A stretch of DNA of 64,000 bases from Streptomyces sp. NBC_00193 (GTDB lineage Bacteria > Actinomycetota > Actinomycetes > Streptomycetales > Streptomycetaceae). The notes beneath the pieces were generated by a model that saw nothing but the letters and a program-made list of their open reading frames with translations, searched no databases and was not told the origin of the DNA. Below, one piece after another: positions 7,466-16,297 of this stretch. The position numbers and the translations under genes are program-made. How positions within the stretch are numbered: position 1 is the stretch's first letter; each line of letters opens with the position of its first letter. Location: contig NZ_JAPEMM010000002.1 in NCBI RefSeq assembly GCF_026342735.1, positions 1,364,001 to 1,428,000 of the forward strand, given 5' to 3'.

Positions 7466-9181
7466 TCAGGCCTCGGGGTTGCCGCCGAAGCGCTCGCGGT
7501 AGGACTCCAGGTCGTCCTCGGTGACCCTCGGGAAGAGCACCGGCGGAACCGTGAACGGGGTGCCCGCCGGCACCGCGTCGAGGGACGCGGCCTGCTCGGG
7601 GGTGACCCAGGTGGCCGTGTCGTCGGCGAGGTCGAACGCGGAGCGCATGGCGCGCGCGGAGGCCGGGATGAACGGCTCGGATACCACCGCGTAGAGGTGG
7701 ATGAGGTTCATCGCGGTGCGCAGGGTGAGCGCGGCGCCCTCCAGGTCGGTCTTGACCTCCGTCCAGGGGGCCTTCTCGTCGAGGTAGGCGTTTCCGGCGG
7801 ACCACAGGGCGCGCAGCGCGGCCGCGGCCTTGCGGTACTGGAGCGCGTCCATGTGGCCCTCGTACTCGGCCAGCAGTTCGGCGATCTGCGCGCCCAGCTT
7901 GGCCTCGGCCTCGCCCGCGGGGTTTCCGGCCGGGACCTCGTCGCCGAACTTCTTGCGGGAGAAGGTCAGGACGCGGTTGACGAAGTTGCCGAGGGTGCCG
8001 CCGAGGTCCTTGTTCACCGTGGCCGCGAAGTGCTCCCACGTGAAGGAGGAGTCGTCGGACTCGGGCGCGTTGGCGATGAGGAAGTAGCGCCAGAAGTCGG
8101 CCGGGAGGATCTCCAGCGCCTGGTCGGTGAAGACGCCGCGCTTCTGCGAGGTGGAGAACTTGCCGCCGTAGTACGTCAGCCAGTTGAAGGCCTTGACGTA
8201 GTCGACCTTCTTCCAGGGCTCGCGGGTGCCGAGCTCGGTGGCGGGGAACATCACCGTGTGGAACGGGACGTTGTCCTTGGCCATGAACTGCGTGTAGCGG
8301 ACGTCCTCGGCCTCGTACCACCAGGACTTGTAGTCGCGGTTCGCCGGGTCGGCGTCCGACCACTCCTTGGTGGAGGCGATGTACTCGATCGGGGCGTCGA
8401 ACCAGACGTAGAACACCTTGCCGTCGGCGGCCAGCTCGGGCCACGTGTCGGCCGGGACCGGGACGCCCCAGTCGAGGTCGCGCGTGATGGCGCGGTCGTG
8501 CAGGCCCTCGGTCAGCCACTTGCGGGCGATGGAGGACGCGAGCTGCGGCCACTCCTCCTCGTGCTCCGCGACCCAGGCCTCGACCTCGTGCTGGAGCTTG
8601 GACTGGAGGAGGAAGAGGTGCTTGGTCTCGCGGACCTCCAGCTCGGTGGAGCCGGAGATGGCCGAGCGGGGCTCGATCAGGTCCGTGGGGTCCAGGACGC
8701 GGGTGCAGTTCTCGCACTGGTCGCCGCGGGCCTTGTCGTAGCCGCAGTGCGGGCAGGTGCCCTCCACGTAGCGGTCCGGCAGGAAGCGGCCGTCGACCGG
8801 CGAGTAGACCTGCCGGATCGCGCGCTCCTCGATGAAGCCGTTCTTCTCCAGCTGGCGCGCGAAGTGCTGGGTGATCTCGCGGTTCTCCGCCGAGGAGCTG
8901 CGGCCGAAGTAGTCGAAGGACAGCTCGAAGCCGTCGTAGACCGCCTTCTGGGCGTCGTGGGCCTGCGCGCAGAACTCGGCGACCGAGAGACCGGCCGCCT
9001 TCGCGGCGAGCTCGGCGGGGGTGCCGTGCTCGTCGGTGGCGCAGATGTAGAGGACGTCGTGGCCGCGCTGGCGGAGGTACCGGGAGTACACATCCGCCGG
9101 AAGCATCGACCCGACCATGTTGCCCAGGTGCTTGATCCCGTTGATGTAGGGAAGCGCGCTGGTGATCAGGTGTCGAGCCAT
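7466..9181 (-). CDS. metG: Methionyl-tRNA synthetase
   Basis: A 571-residue class I synthetase that charges tRNA-Met. The Rossmann start RHLITSALPYINGIKHLGN carries the HIGH-equivalent HLGN; the zinc knuckle CPHCGYDKARGDQCENC lies near residue 145; the KMSKS equivalent is KFSTSQKRG near residue 340. The anticodon-binding helical domain follows, and there is no C-terminal tRNA-binding (Trbp111) extension. I placed the start at ATG 9181 because GGAG lies nine bases upstream and MARHLIT is the usual family N-terminus; ATG 9196 would add five residues. The gene is monocistronic, convergent with the FAD oxidase gene, with its promoter in 9182-9315. Confidence 0.97.
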   Translation of the reverse strand: MARHLITSALPYINGIKHLGNMVGSMLPADVYSRYLRQRGHDVLYICATDEHGTPAELAAKAAGLSVAEFCAQAHDAQKAVYDGFELSFDYFGRSSSAENREITQHFARQLEKNGFIEERAIRQVYSPVDGRFLPDRYVEGTCPHCGYDKARGDQCENCTRVLDPTDLIEPRSAISGSTELEVRETKHLFLLQSKLQHEVEAWVAEHEEEWPQLASSIARKWLTEGLHDRAITRDLDWGVPVPADTWPELAADGKVFYVWFDAPIEYIASTKEWSDADPANRDYKSWWYEAEDVRYTQFMAKDNVPFHTVMFPATELGTREPWKKVDYVKAFNWLTYYGGKFSTSQKRGVFTDQALEILPADFWRYFLIANAPESDDSSFTWEHFAATVNKDLGGTLGNFVNRVLTFSRKKFGDEVPAGNPAGEAEAKLGAQIAELLAEYEGHMDALQYRKAAAALRALWSAGNAYLDEKAPWTEVKTDLEGAALTLRTAMNLIHLYAVVSEPFIPASARAMRSAFDLADDTATWVTPEQAASLDAVPAGTPFTVPPVLFPRVTEDDLESYRERFGGNPEA

Positions 9182-9315
9182 CCTCGGATGCTCCATTTCA
9201 TATATGCCGGTACAACGTGACGTGCGGTTCATCGTATCGAACCGCCGAAACGCCACGCGCCGCATTTCTTCGGGGTGGACTGGGGGGTACAGCGCAGAAC
9301 TGACGGGTGCAACGC

Positions 9316-9353
9316 AAAAGCGAGGACTGTGACCTCTCCGTCACGGCCCTCGC
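9316..9353 (-). terminator. Rho-independent terminator of the 9428-11623 gene
   Basis: Read on the minus strand, GCGAGG and CCTCGC form the outer stem, GTGAC and GTCAC an inner stem around GGAGAG, and a TTTT tract follows immediately. This is one of the few hairpins in the window with a U tract. It lies 74 bases after the stop of the sigma-like gene and upstream of metG. Confidence 0.75.
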
Positions 9354-9427
9354 GCTGCGGCCATGGTACAGCGGGCCGGGCAGCAGCCGAACCGCCGTCC
9401 ACCCCCGTGGGACACGGCGGCGGGCGG

Positions 9428-11623
9428 TCAGTCGCGGCCGCCCCGGGCGCCGTCGATCGCGGTGATCCGGACCCCGCTCGCGAGCCTGCCCGTCAGGGTG
9501 GCCGCAGGGCCCTGCGGACCGGCGACGGGGACGGCCAGGGTCCGGCCGGCGACCTCCGCGCGGACGGCGCCGGCCGCCGTGATGCCCGCGACCTCGCGGC
9601 TGCCGGCCGCCAGCAGGTACCAGCGGCCGGCCGGCGACCTCCACCGGGTGCCCGCGAGCAGGTGCTGCCCGAACCGTCCGCACGCCGCGGTCCCCTGGGA
9701 CCGCGCCACGTCCTGCGGAGCCCCGGCGGGCAGGCGCAGCTGGACCAGGACGTCGCCCGGGCCGGCCCAGCCGGAGGCCCGGGTGCAGGTCCAGACGGCC
9801 CGGCCCGCGCCGTCGGGGAGGTCGGAGCCGGCGAAGTCCCAGATGTTGACGGCCCGTACCCCGCCGGCGCGGTACTCCCGCAGCCGGCAGGCGACCGGCG
9901 CCCACGCCGCCCGCGCGGCCGGGCCGGTGGCCTCGCGCGGCTGGCGTGCCGCCACCGCGCCCGGACCGTCGGGCAGCGGCGTGTAGGTCAGGTGTACGGG
10001 AGTCAGTGCGCCCAGGTCGGCGAGGACGAAGGCGTGCTTCTCCACGATGCGGGCGGAGGAGGTCAGCTCCAGCACGGGCCACGCGGCGCAGGCTCCGCCG
10101 GCGTCGCCCGTACGGGGCACCGCGGTCTCCTCGGTGACCCCGTCGGCGGAGACCGCCAGGGGCGTGGTCCCCTCCCCCGTCCGGAGCAGGTCGCGGGTGC
10201 CGGCCCGGGCGATCCACGGCGCGAGCAGGTACCGGGCCCGGCCCCCGTCCGCGCTGCCGTTCCCGCTCCCCTTCCCGTCCCCGTTCTCTTCCCCCTTCTC
10301 CGGGGAGCGGCTCAGGGTCAGCGCGGCGGCTGTGGTCACGTTCGCCTCGTCGGTACGGGCGAAGTCGAGCTCCCGGCCGCGCGGCCCGGCGGTGCCGTCC
10401 GCCGGTTCGCCGTAGCGGACCACCCGGTCCCCGTCGAGCAGCAGCACGACCGCCCGCCCGGCGACGTCCCCCGCGTACAGCAGCTGCGGCGCGCGCAGCG
10501 GAGCGTCGGTGGCCGTCCCCGGTGCGGCCGTCACCGCCACCTCCCGGGGCCGGGCCGCCCAGGCCGCCAGGGCGCGGGCGAGCAGACCCCGGTCGGCGGT
10601 GCGGGCGCCGCGCGCGGGCCAGGCGGTGAAGTCGACGCGGGCGGTGTCCGCCCAGGCCTCGGCGGGCACGCGGACCAGCCGGGCGGGGTCCAGCGCCCCG
10701 GCGGCGGCCGGTCCGGCGAGCGGCGACGCGTCGGGGCGGGGCGCCGACCCGTCGGCCGCGAGGATCCCGGCGGCCAGAACCAGCGCGACCGCGGCGGTCC
10801 AGCCCGCCCGGGTCCGGCGCCGCCGGCGCAGCAGGTCGGTGGGGCGGGCACTGACCACGGCGGCATCGAACGCGACGCCGCCCGGCCCCCGCAGGAGCGT
10901 TTCCCCACCGGCCTCCCCCGCACGGGTTCCGGATCCGGAACCGGAACCGGAACCGGAACCGGCCCACGGTCCGCGCCCCGCCGCCGGAACACCGTCGCGC
11001 ACGGCGTGCGGTCCCGCCGCCGACGGCGCCGCTCCCGTCCACGGCCCGGTGCCCGCCCCCAGGGGTCCGGGGGCACCGCCCGCCCACTCCCGCCAAGCGG
11101 CCAGCGCCTCGCGCACGGCGTCCGCCGGGTCGGCGACCCCCGCCGCGCCGAGGAGCCTGGCCACCGCCTCCTCGGGCAGGCCGTCCATGCCGTGCAGGAC
11201 GAACGCCGCCCGGACCGGCCCCGGGGCCGCACCCAGCACCCGGGCCGGCTCGTCGATCCCGCCCGCCGGGGGCCACAGCCGCAGCCCCCAGACGAAGGGC
11301 GGCACCGGCGGCCACCCGAGCCCGGCCGCGGCGAGTCGGGCCCGGCCGGACGGAGCGAGGCTCGCGCGCAGGACCCGTACGCGCACCTGGGCCAGGGGGC
11401 CGCCCGGCCCGTCGGGACCGGCCGGGGCCGGCTGTGCAGTGCCGAGCCCGCCGCGCGGCAGGGCCCGTTGGACCGCCTTGTGCGCGAGGAGGACCCGGGT
11501 ATGGCGGCCGAGCGTGACCGGGAGCGTCACGTAGGCGAGCCGTACCAGTTGGGGGTAGTGCTCGACGAGGACGGCCTCGGCCTGCTCCACGGCGGTGGAG
11601 CCGAATCGCTGTGTTGTGCCCAC
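9428..11623 (-). CDS. Sigma-factor-like membrane-anchored protein, function unknown
   Basis: A 731-residue protein. Residues 1-170 look like a degenerate sigma-70-type module: EHYPQLVRLAYVTLP (region-2-like) and VRAAFVLHGMDGLPEEAVARLLGAAG (region-4-like helix-turn-helix). A low-complexity Gly/Ser/Ala/Pro linker follows, with a hexanucleotide-encoded GSGSGSGSG run, then one transmembrane helix (AAVALVLAAGILAAD, about residue 280). About 440 residues that should be extracytoplasmic end the protein, with scattered Cys and Trp and no domain I recognise. The start is GTG at 11623; a GGAGA lies too close to be a clear ribosome-binding site, so the exact start is uncertain. It is divergent from a sigma-70-like gene with which it may act, perhaps as a sigma/anti-sigma-like sensor; that is inference. 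Confidence 0.75.
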   Translation of the reverse strand: MGTTQRFGSTAVEQAEAVLVEHYPQLVRLAYVTLPVTLGRHTRVLLAHKAVQRALPRGGLGTAQPAPAGPDGPGGPLAQVRVRVLRASLAPSGRARLAAAGLGWPPVPPFVWGLRLWPPAGGIDEPARVLGAAPGPVRAAFVLHGMDGLPEEAVARLLGAAGVADPADAVREALAAWREWAGGAPGPLGAGTGPWTGAAPSAAGPHAVRDGVPAAGRGPWAGSGSGSGSGSGTRAGEAGGETLLRGPGGVAFDAAVVSARPTDLLRRRRRTRAGWTAAVALVLAAGILAADGSAPRPDASPLAGPAAAGALDPARLVRVPAEAWADTARVDFTAWPARGARTADRGLLARALAAWAARPREVAVTAAPGTATDAPLRAPQLLYAGDVAGRAVVLLLDGDRVVRYGEPADGTAGPRGRELDFARTDEANVTTAAALTLSRSPEKGEENGDGKGSGNGSADGGRARYLLAPWIARAGTRDLLRTGEGTTPLAVSADGVTEETAVPRTGDAGGACAAWPVLELTSSARIVEKHAFVLADLGALTPVHLTYTPLPDGPGAVAARQPREATGPAARAAWAPVACRLREYRAGGVRAVNIWDFAGSDLPDGAGRAVWTCTRASGWAGPGDVLVQLRLPAGAPQDVARSQGTAACGRFGQHLLAGTRWRSPAGRWYLLAAGSREVAGITAAGAVRAEVAGRTLAVPVAGPQGPAATLTGRLASGVRITAIDGARGGRD
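10929..10962. repeat. CCGGAA hexanucleotide tandem repeat inside a CDS
   Basis: Four exact CCGGAA units, flanked by a CCGGAT unit and a partial CCGG. On the coding (minus) strand they read as a Gly-Ser run in the linker of the sigma-like membrane protein. A change in copy number would alter linker length without breaking the frame. Confidence 0.8.
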
Positions 11624-11745
11624 TCTCCGACAAACGAGTGAATCTTGGGATGGTCACACGCCGTGCTCTCCGGCGGGGCGCGAAACGAACGCACAGGAGA
11701 ACGGCATATGCGTTTGCGCTGGTTGGGCGCGCGTGCGATCGACAT

Positions 11746-11766
11746 CGATCATCACGCGATCATCAC
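11746..11766. repeat. Pair of 10-bp direct repeats in a divergent promoter region
   Basis: CGATCATCAC occurs at 11746-11755 and again at 11757-11766, an 11-bp period that would put both copies on one face of the helix. They lie in the 232-base interval between the sigma-like membrane protein gene and the sigma-70-like gene, so they are a candidate activator site for either. The rest of the interval shows no clear hairpin. Confidence 0.4.
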
Positions 11767-11855
11767 CGAACGTAATTCTTCCAGCTTTCGTCTCTGCGCC
11801 CTCCGAGTGCGCCCGCGCTGATTTCCTTGCCCCGCACACGGGATGGGGTGGAGCG

Positions 11856-12464
11856 GTGAGCGATGGCAGCGGTCTTCCGGAGGAGTCCGGTGGCGGAGCC
11901 GTGGGTCTGCCGAGCCGGCGACGGCGGCCGGCGCCCATGAGCCAGTGGAATGCGACGGCACGCCTGTCGTACTGGGCCTTCCACGCCGACCGGCGCCCGG
12001 CCTACATGCGGTTCGCGTACCTGCAGCTGGGCTCGGACGCGGCGGCCGAGGAAGCGGTCGACGCCGCCTTCGACTCGATCATGTGCGAATGGCTGCGGAT
12101 GCTGCACATGGACCGGCTCGACGCCTACGCGTGGACCGTCCTCAAACAGCGCCTGATCGACCGGCAGTTCCGCCGCGGCCCCGGGCCGGAGCCGGTGGAC
12201 ACCAGTGCCTTCGAGGCAGCGCTCAAGCAGGCCCACGCGGAAGCCGACCAGTACGAGGTGCTCACCGACACCATCCGCTTCTACTCCGCCGTCTCCCGGC
12301 TCGCCGAACGGCAGCGCGACGCCGTGCTGCTGCGGTACGGGCTCCAGTGCACCCCCGGCGAAGCCGCCGCGATCATGGGTGTGGACGAGGCCACGGTCCG
12401 CTCGCAGCTCGGCCAGGCCCAGCGGCGGCTCGCCCGCCTGCTCGACACCTCGGCCGAGTCATGA
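11856..12464 (+). CDS. Sigma-70 family RNA polymerase sigma-like factor
   Basis: A 202-residue protein. Region-2-like sequence AYMRFAYLQLGSDAAAEEAVDAAF is followed by a C-terminal region 4, LAERQRDAVLLRYGLQCTPGEAAAIMGVDEATVRSQLGQAQRRLARLL, a clear helix-turn-helix of the ECF type. The lack of an obvious ECF region 2 DAED-type motif makes it an atypical member. I chose GTG 11856 because GGTGGAG precedes it; ATG 11937 would give 175 residues but has no ribosome-binding site. It overlaps the next gene by ATGA, so the two are probably translated together. Confidence 0.82.
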   Translation: MSDGSGLPEESGGGAVGLPSRRRRPAPMSQWNATARLSYWAFHADRRPAYMRFAYLQLGSDAAAEEAVDAAFDSIMCEWLRMLHMDRLDAYAWTVLKQRLIDRQFRRGPGPEPVDTSAFEAALKQAHAEADQYEVLTDTIRFYSAVSRLAERQRDAVLLRYGLQCTPGEAAAIMGVDEATVRSQLGQAQRRLARLLDTSAES

Positions 12465-14389
12465 ACCGCAACACGAGCCGCGGAATCCGCCGCGAGGACG
12501 GCGGACTCCCGCGCTCCCTGGAGCAGTTCCTGGCCCGGGCGAGCGTGCGCGACCGCTATCCGCACTACGACCTGGGCGCGGCGGAGGCCCGGCTGCTGCG
12601 CGGAGCCGACTTCACCGCCGCCGGGTCGAAGCCGCTCCCCGCCCCGGCTCCCAGGCGCGGCGGAACCCATGCCCGGCGCCGCACGCTGGGCTGGAGCGAC
12701 CCCCTGCGCGACCTGCCGCTGGACTCCGAGCGGGCCGGACGCGACCTCAAGGCCGCCTGTCTGGCCTCCGTGTGCGCCACGGGGGCCCGGGAGCGGCTCG
12801 ACGCCTTCGAGAGCGGCGGCCACGCCGACCTGCCCGGAGCCGTGGTCTTCGGCTGTCTGCTGCACCTGGCCGGACTGCGCGAAGGAGCCCGGTTCTGGTG
12901 GCAGTTCGCCGCCGGGTCCGGGCGCAGCCGGACCGCGCACGCCGCGTACTGCCTCTTCCTCGACCACTCCCGGCGCGGCGAGCACCACGACGCCCGGGTC
13001 TGGGCCCGGGAGCTGGGCCGGCGCCGCTTCCGGCCGAGCGGGCGGCGGGAGCTGCGCGAGGTACGGCTGTGCGCGCAGGCGGCCGTCCTGCGCTACGTCG
13101 ACCAGCTCGACGACCCCGACCTGGGCCCGGTGCCGCTGCCCAGGCCCGGGGTGTCCCGGGCGCTGGACGCGTTCCGGCCGCCGGCCGCTCCGGTGCGGCC
13201 GCCCCGGCCGGGGGCGGGCCGGCTGGGTTCGGGCCCGCTGCGCCACCCCGCGCTGACGGCCGCGGCCCGCGGGACCGTGGTCCAGCCCGGCGGGGGCGAG
13301 GCCCTGGCGGCCGCCCGGCGCGCCCTGGCCGTCGTACGGGTCCTGCAGCGGCGGCCGCTCGGCGTACGGGCCGGGCGGCTCGGGCGGGAGGCCGGTCTGG
13401 CCGAGGCGGAGCTCCGGCCGCTGCTGTCGATGCTCTGCGAGGAGGGGTACGCGTACCGCTCCGGCGTCGGGGTCTACGCCCCGGGGCCGGCCCTCGACCG
13501 GCTCGCGGCCCCGGGCGGCCGGGGGCTGGCGGGCCAGTTGCAGCGCACGCTGGCCCTGGCGCGGGACAGCGCGGGTGCGGCCGTGTACCTGAGCCGGTAC
13601 GCGGAGGGGGAGGTCCGGATCACCCAGATGGCGGACGGTCCCGGCGCCCCGCCGGTACGGGAGTGGGTGGACTTCCGGGACGCCGCGCACGCCAGCGCGG
13701 TGGGCAAGTGCCTGCTGAGCCAGCTCGACCACGACGGCCGCGCCGACCACGTGGCCCGGCACCGGCCCGCCCGGCTCACCGAGCGGACCATCACCGACAG
13801 CCGGGCCCTGTTCAGCGCGCTCGACGCGGTGGCCCCGGGCGCCCCCGTCTTCGACCTGCGCGAGTACGCCCCCGGCGTGGTGTGCGCGGCGGTCCCCCTC
13901 GCGCTCGGCGACGCGGCGGGCAGCCTCGCCCTGTCCCTGCCCGGCGGGCACGCGCACCGGCTGGGCCGGGCCACCGAGGCGCTCCGGCTGAAGGCGGTTC
14001 CGGTGCTCCTGGCGCTGCTGCTGGCGGGGGCGATCCCGCCGGACGGCACGGAGGCGACGGGCGGCGCGGACCGCGCGGAGGAAGCGGCGGGGGCCTGCGG
14101 TCCGGAACGCCGGCCGGAGCCGGAACCGCAGCCGATGCCCGTGCCGGTCACGGCGGAGACCCTGCGCCAGCTGCGCAGGGTCTTCCGGACCCCGCTCACA
14201 CGGGCCACCGGCGGGGCGGACGGGCCGCACCTGGTCAGCGACAGCGCCTCGGAGGCGGCATACCTCTTCGACGCCCCCCAGGGCGACGGAGCCCCGGGCC
14301 TGGCGCTCCCGCGCACCTACGGCCCACTGGTCCCGGGCAGCCTGCGGACGGCCGACGGTCAGGACGGGCTGGTGGTGCTGCGCACCTGA
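12461..14389 (+). CDS. Protein with IclR-type effector domain
   Basis: A 642-residue protein. Residues 1-250 are an Arg/Ala-rich region with helical segments around LPGAVVFGCLLHLAGLREGARFWW and HAAYCLFLDHSRRGEHHDA, which I do not recognise. About residues 285-350 look like a winged helix (ARRALAVVRVLQRRPLGVRAGRLGREAGL). Residues 370-520 match the IclR effector-binding fold: AVYLSRYAEGEVRI, then HASAVGKCLLSQL, RLTERTITD and FDLREYAPGVVCAAVPL. A 100-residue tail follows. It is co-translated with the sigma-like factor, so it may sense a ligand and modulate that factor. This size and N-terminal fusion are unusual for IclR proteins, which have about 250 residues. Confidence 0.75.
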   Translation: MNRNTSRGIRREDGGLPRSLEQFLARASVRDRYPHYDLGAAEARLLRGADFTAAGSKPLPAPAPRRGGTHARRRTLGWSDPLRDLPLDSERAGRDLKAACLASVCATGARERLDAFESGGHADLPGAVVFGCLLHLAGLREGARFWWQFAAGSGRSRTAHAAYCLFLDHSRRGEHHDARVWARELGRRRFRPSGRRELREVRLCAQAAVLRYVDQLDDPDLGPVPLPRPGVSRALDAFRPPAAPVRPPRPGAGRLGSGPLRHPALTAAARGTVVQPGGGEALAAARRALAVVRVLQRRPLGVRAGRLGREAGLAEAELRPLLSMLCEEGYAYRSGVGVYAPGPALDRLAAPGGRGLAGQLQRTLALARDSAGAAVYLSRYAEGEVRITQMADGPGAPPVREWVDFRDAAHASAVGKCLLSQLDHDGRADHVARHRPARLTERTITDSRALFSALDAVAPGAPVFDLREYAPGVVCAAVPLALGDAAGSLALSLPGGHAHRLGRATEALRLKAVPVLLALLLAGAIPPDGTEATGGADRAEEAAGACGPERRPEPEPQPMPVPVTAETLRQLRRVFRTPLTRATGGADGPHLVSDSASEAAYLFDAPQGDGAPGLALPRTYGPLVPGSLRTADGQDGLVVLRT

Positions 14390-14411
14390 CCGGGGCCCCG
14401 GGAAGGCGGGA

Positions 14412-16175
14412 TCAGGGGGTGACGGACCCGGGTGCGCCGGGGACGAAGGTGGCCACGGCGGTGTCGAAGTGCCGTTTGGCCGCGGCCAGTTCGTCCACCG
14501 GGGCGGAGACCCAGATGTCGTACATCCGGCCGTTCTGGTCCCAGCAGAGGTCGTAGGTGTGCCGGGGCCCCTCGGCCGGGTCGAAGCCGTTCCAGGTGAA
14601 CTCCCACAGCGCCGCCGGGAGTTCGTGGTGGGTCGTGGAGACGACCGTGCCGCCGCGGTAACCGGGGTTGGTGTCCGGGCCCTTGGCGTGGGCCTGCCGC
14701 ATCACCCCGAGCGGACCGCCGGGCACCGGCATCTTCACCCGGATCCCGACGCGGAAGGCCCCGTCCGGGGAGACGTAGAAGACCCGCTGGTCGTCGGTGG
14801 CCCGCTGGTACCCCTCGGGCACGGCGATGGCGAAGCCCTGCGGATCGGCGAAGGTCCGGTACCCGGAGGGCGGCGCGCCCGGGGCCACACTCACCGGACT
14901 CGGCGTGGAGCCGCCCCCGCCCGGGGTCACGGGCGGGCTCGCGGAGCCGCCGGGCGCCACCGGCGCGCTCGATGTCCCCCCGTGCTCCTCCACCACTCCG
15001 AACAGCGAGCGCAGCGGGTCGGCTCCCACCACCACCCCGCCCGCCACCAGGACGACGACGGCCGCGACCACCCCGAGGCCGAGGCCCCGCCGGGTGGCGA
15101 CCCGCTGCCTGGCCGTCGGGCGCGGAGCCACGGCCGGGGCCGTCAGCCCCTCGTACCCCGGCGCGGGCGTGGATCCGGCGGCGGGGGCGGCGCCGTCCGC
15201 GGGCACGGATGCGGGCGTCCCGCCGGCGGGCAGGGGCACACGGTCGGCGGGTACGGGCACACGGCCCACATCCGCAGGACCGCTCGCGGGTACGGGTACG
15301 GGTACGGGTACGGGTACGGGTACGGTCATCCGCCCGGCCGACCCGACCGGGCTGCCGCCCGACAGGTACGCCGACAACAGCCGGTCCGCCTCGGCCGCCG
15401 CCATCCTCCGCTCCGGGTCGCGCTCCAGCAGCCCCCGGATGACCGGCAGGAGCGGCCCGGCCTGGGCGGGCGTCCGGATCTCCCCGGACACGACGGCGTG
15501 CAGGACGCCGCCCAGCGAATCGCGGCGGAAGGGGGACTCCCCGGTCAGCGCGGTGCACATGAGCGTGCCGAGCGACCACAGGTCGGCGGCCGGCCCGGCC
15601 GCGGCTCCCTGCATCCGCTCGGGAGCGGTGTACTCGGGCGAGCCGACGAAGGCGCCCGTCTCGCTGATGGTGGTGGCCCCGGAGAACCGGGCGATGCCGA
15701 AGTCGGTGAGCACCACCCGGCCGGTCCCCGCCTCCATGAGGACGTTGGCGGGCTTCACGTCCCGGTGGAGCACCCCCCGGCCGTGCGCCGCGGTCAGGGC
15801 GCCGAGCAGGGCGAGTGCGGTCCTGGCGGTCTCGACCGGAGTGAGGGTCTTCCCCGCGGAGACCAGGTCGGCGAGCGAACCGCCGTCGACCAGTTCCATG
15901 ACGATGCAGGGACGGCCGTCGTGTTCGACGACGTCGTGGACCACGACGACATGGGGGTGGCGCACGTGCGCCACGGCGCGCGCCTCGCGCAGCGCCCCCG
16001 CGGCCACACCGTCCCCGTCGCCCTCGCCCACGTGCAGTTCCTTGACGGCGACCGGACGCCCGAGCAGCTCGTCGGTGGCCCGCCACACGGTACCCATCCC
16101 GCCCCGGCCCAGCCGGTCCTCCAGGCGGTACCGCCCGGCCACCACGACGCTGCCGCGCACCTCGTCCTGTGCCAC
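14412..16175 (-). CDS. Membrane-anchored Ser/Thr protein kinase
   Basis: A 587-residue Hanks-type kinase. Residues 14-275 hold the glycine loop GRGGMGTVW, catalytic Lys in PVAVKEL, HRDVKPANV, DFG and APE, so all key residues are intact. A Val-Pro/Ala-Pro linker (residues 285-355) is followed by one transmembrane helix (LGLGVVAAVVVLVAGGVVVG, about residue 370). The extracytoplasmic part of about 200 residues has a Ser/Pro/Gly-rich stalk and a C-terminal fold starting PPSGYRTFADPQGFAIAVPEG. It has no PASTA repeats, so it is not the PknB cell-wall kinase. The start is GTG at 16175. It is divergent from the NACHT gene and convergent with the IclR-type gene (22-base gap). Confidence 0.93.
   Translation of the reverse strand: MAQDEVRGSVVVAGRYRLEDRLGRGGMGTVWRATDELLGRPVAVKELHVGEGDGDGVAAGALREARAVAHVRHPHVVVVHDVVEHDGRPCIVMELVDGGSLADLVSAGKTLTPVETARTALALLGALTAAHGRGVLHRDVKPANVLMEAGTGRVVLTDFGIARFSGATTISETGAFVGSPEYTAPERMQGAAAGPAADLWSLGTLMCTALTGESPFRRDSLGGVLHAVVSGEIRTPAQAGPLLPVIRGLLERDPERRMAAAEADRLLSAYLSGGSPVGSAGRMTVPVPVPVPVPVPASGPADVGRVPVPADRVPLPAGGTPASVPADGAAPAAGSTPAPGYEGLTAPAVAPRPTARQRVATRRGLGLGVVAAVVVLVAGGVVVGADPLRSLFGVVEEHGGTSSAPVAPGGSASPPVTPGGGGSTPSPVSVAPGAPPSGYRTFADPQGFAIAVPEGYQRATDDQRVFYVSPDGAFRVGIRVKMPVPGGPLGVMRQAHAKGPDTNPGYRGGTVVSTTHHELPAALWEFTWNGFDPAEGPRHTYDLCWDQNGRMYDIWVSAPVDELAAAKRHFDTAVATFVPGAPGSVTP
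15288..15323. repeat. GGGTAC hexanucleotide tandem repeat, six units
   Basis: Six exact GGGTAC units lie inside the kinase gene and on its coding strand encode a run of alternating Val-Pro in the juxtamembrane linker. The repeat is a plausible site of length change by slippage, always in frame. Confidence 0.85.
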
Positions 16176-16297
16176 CGCGATCCCCCCTCAGCCGTTCCAC
16201 GGGCCATGATGCCGTAGCCCGCTCTCCCAACGGTCCGAGCCCGGCGCACTCTAGAATCGCGTCGGGCGGCACCGGCACAGCTCTACGGGGGGCACAC

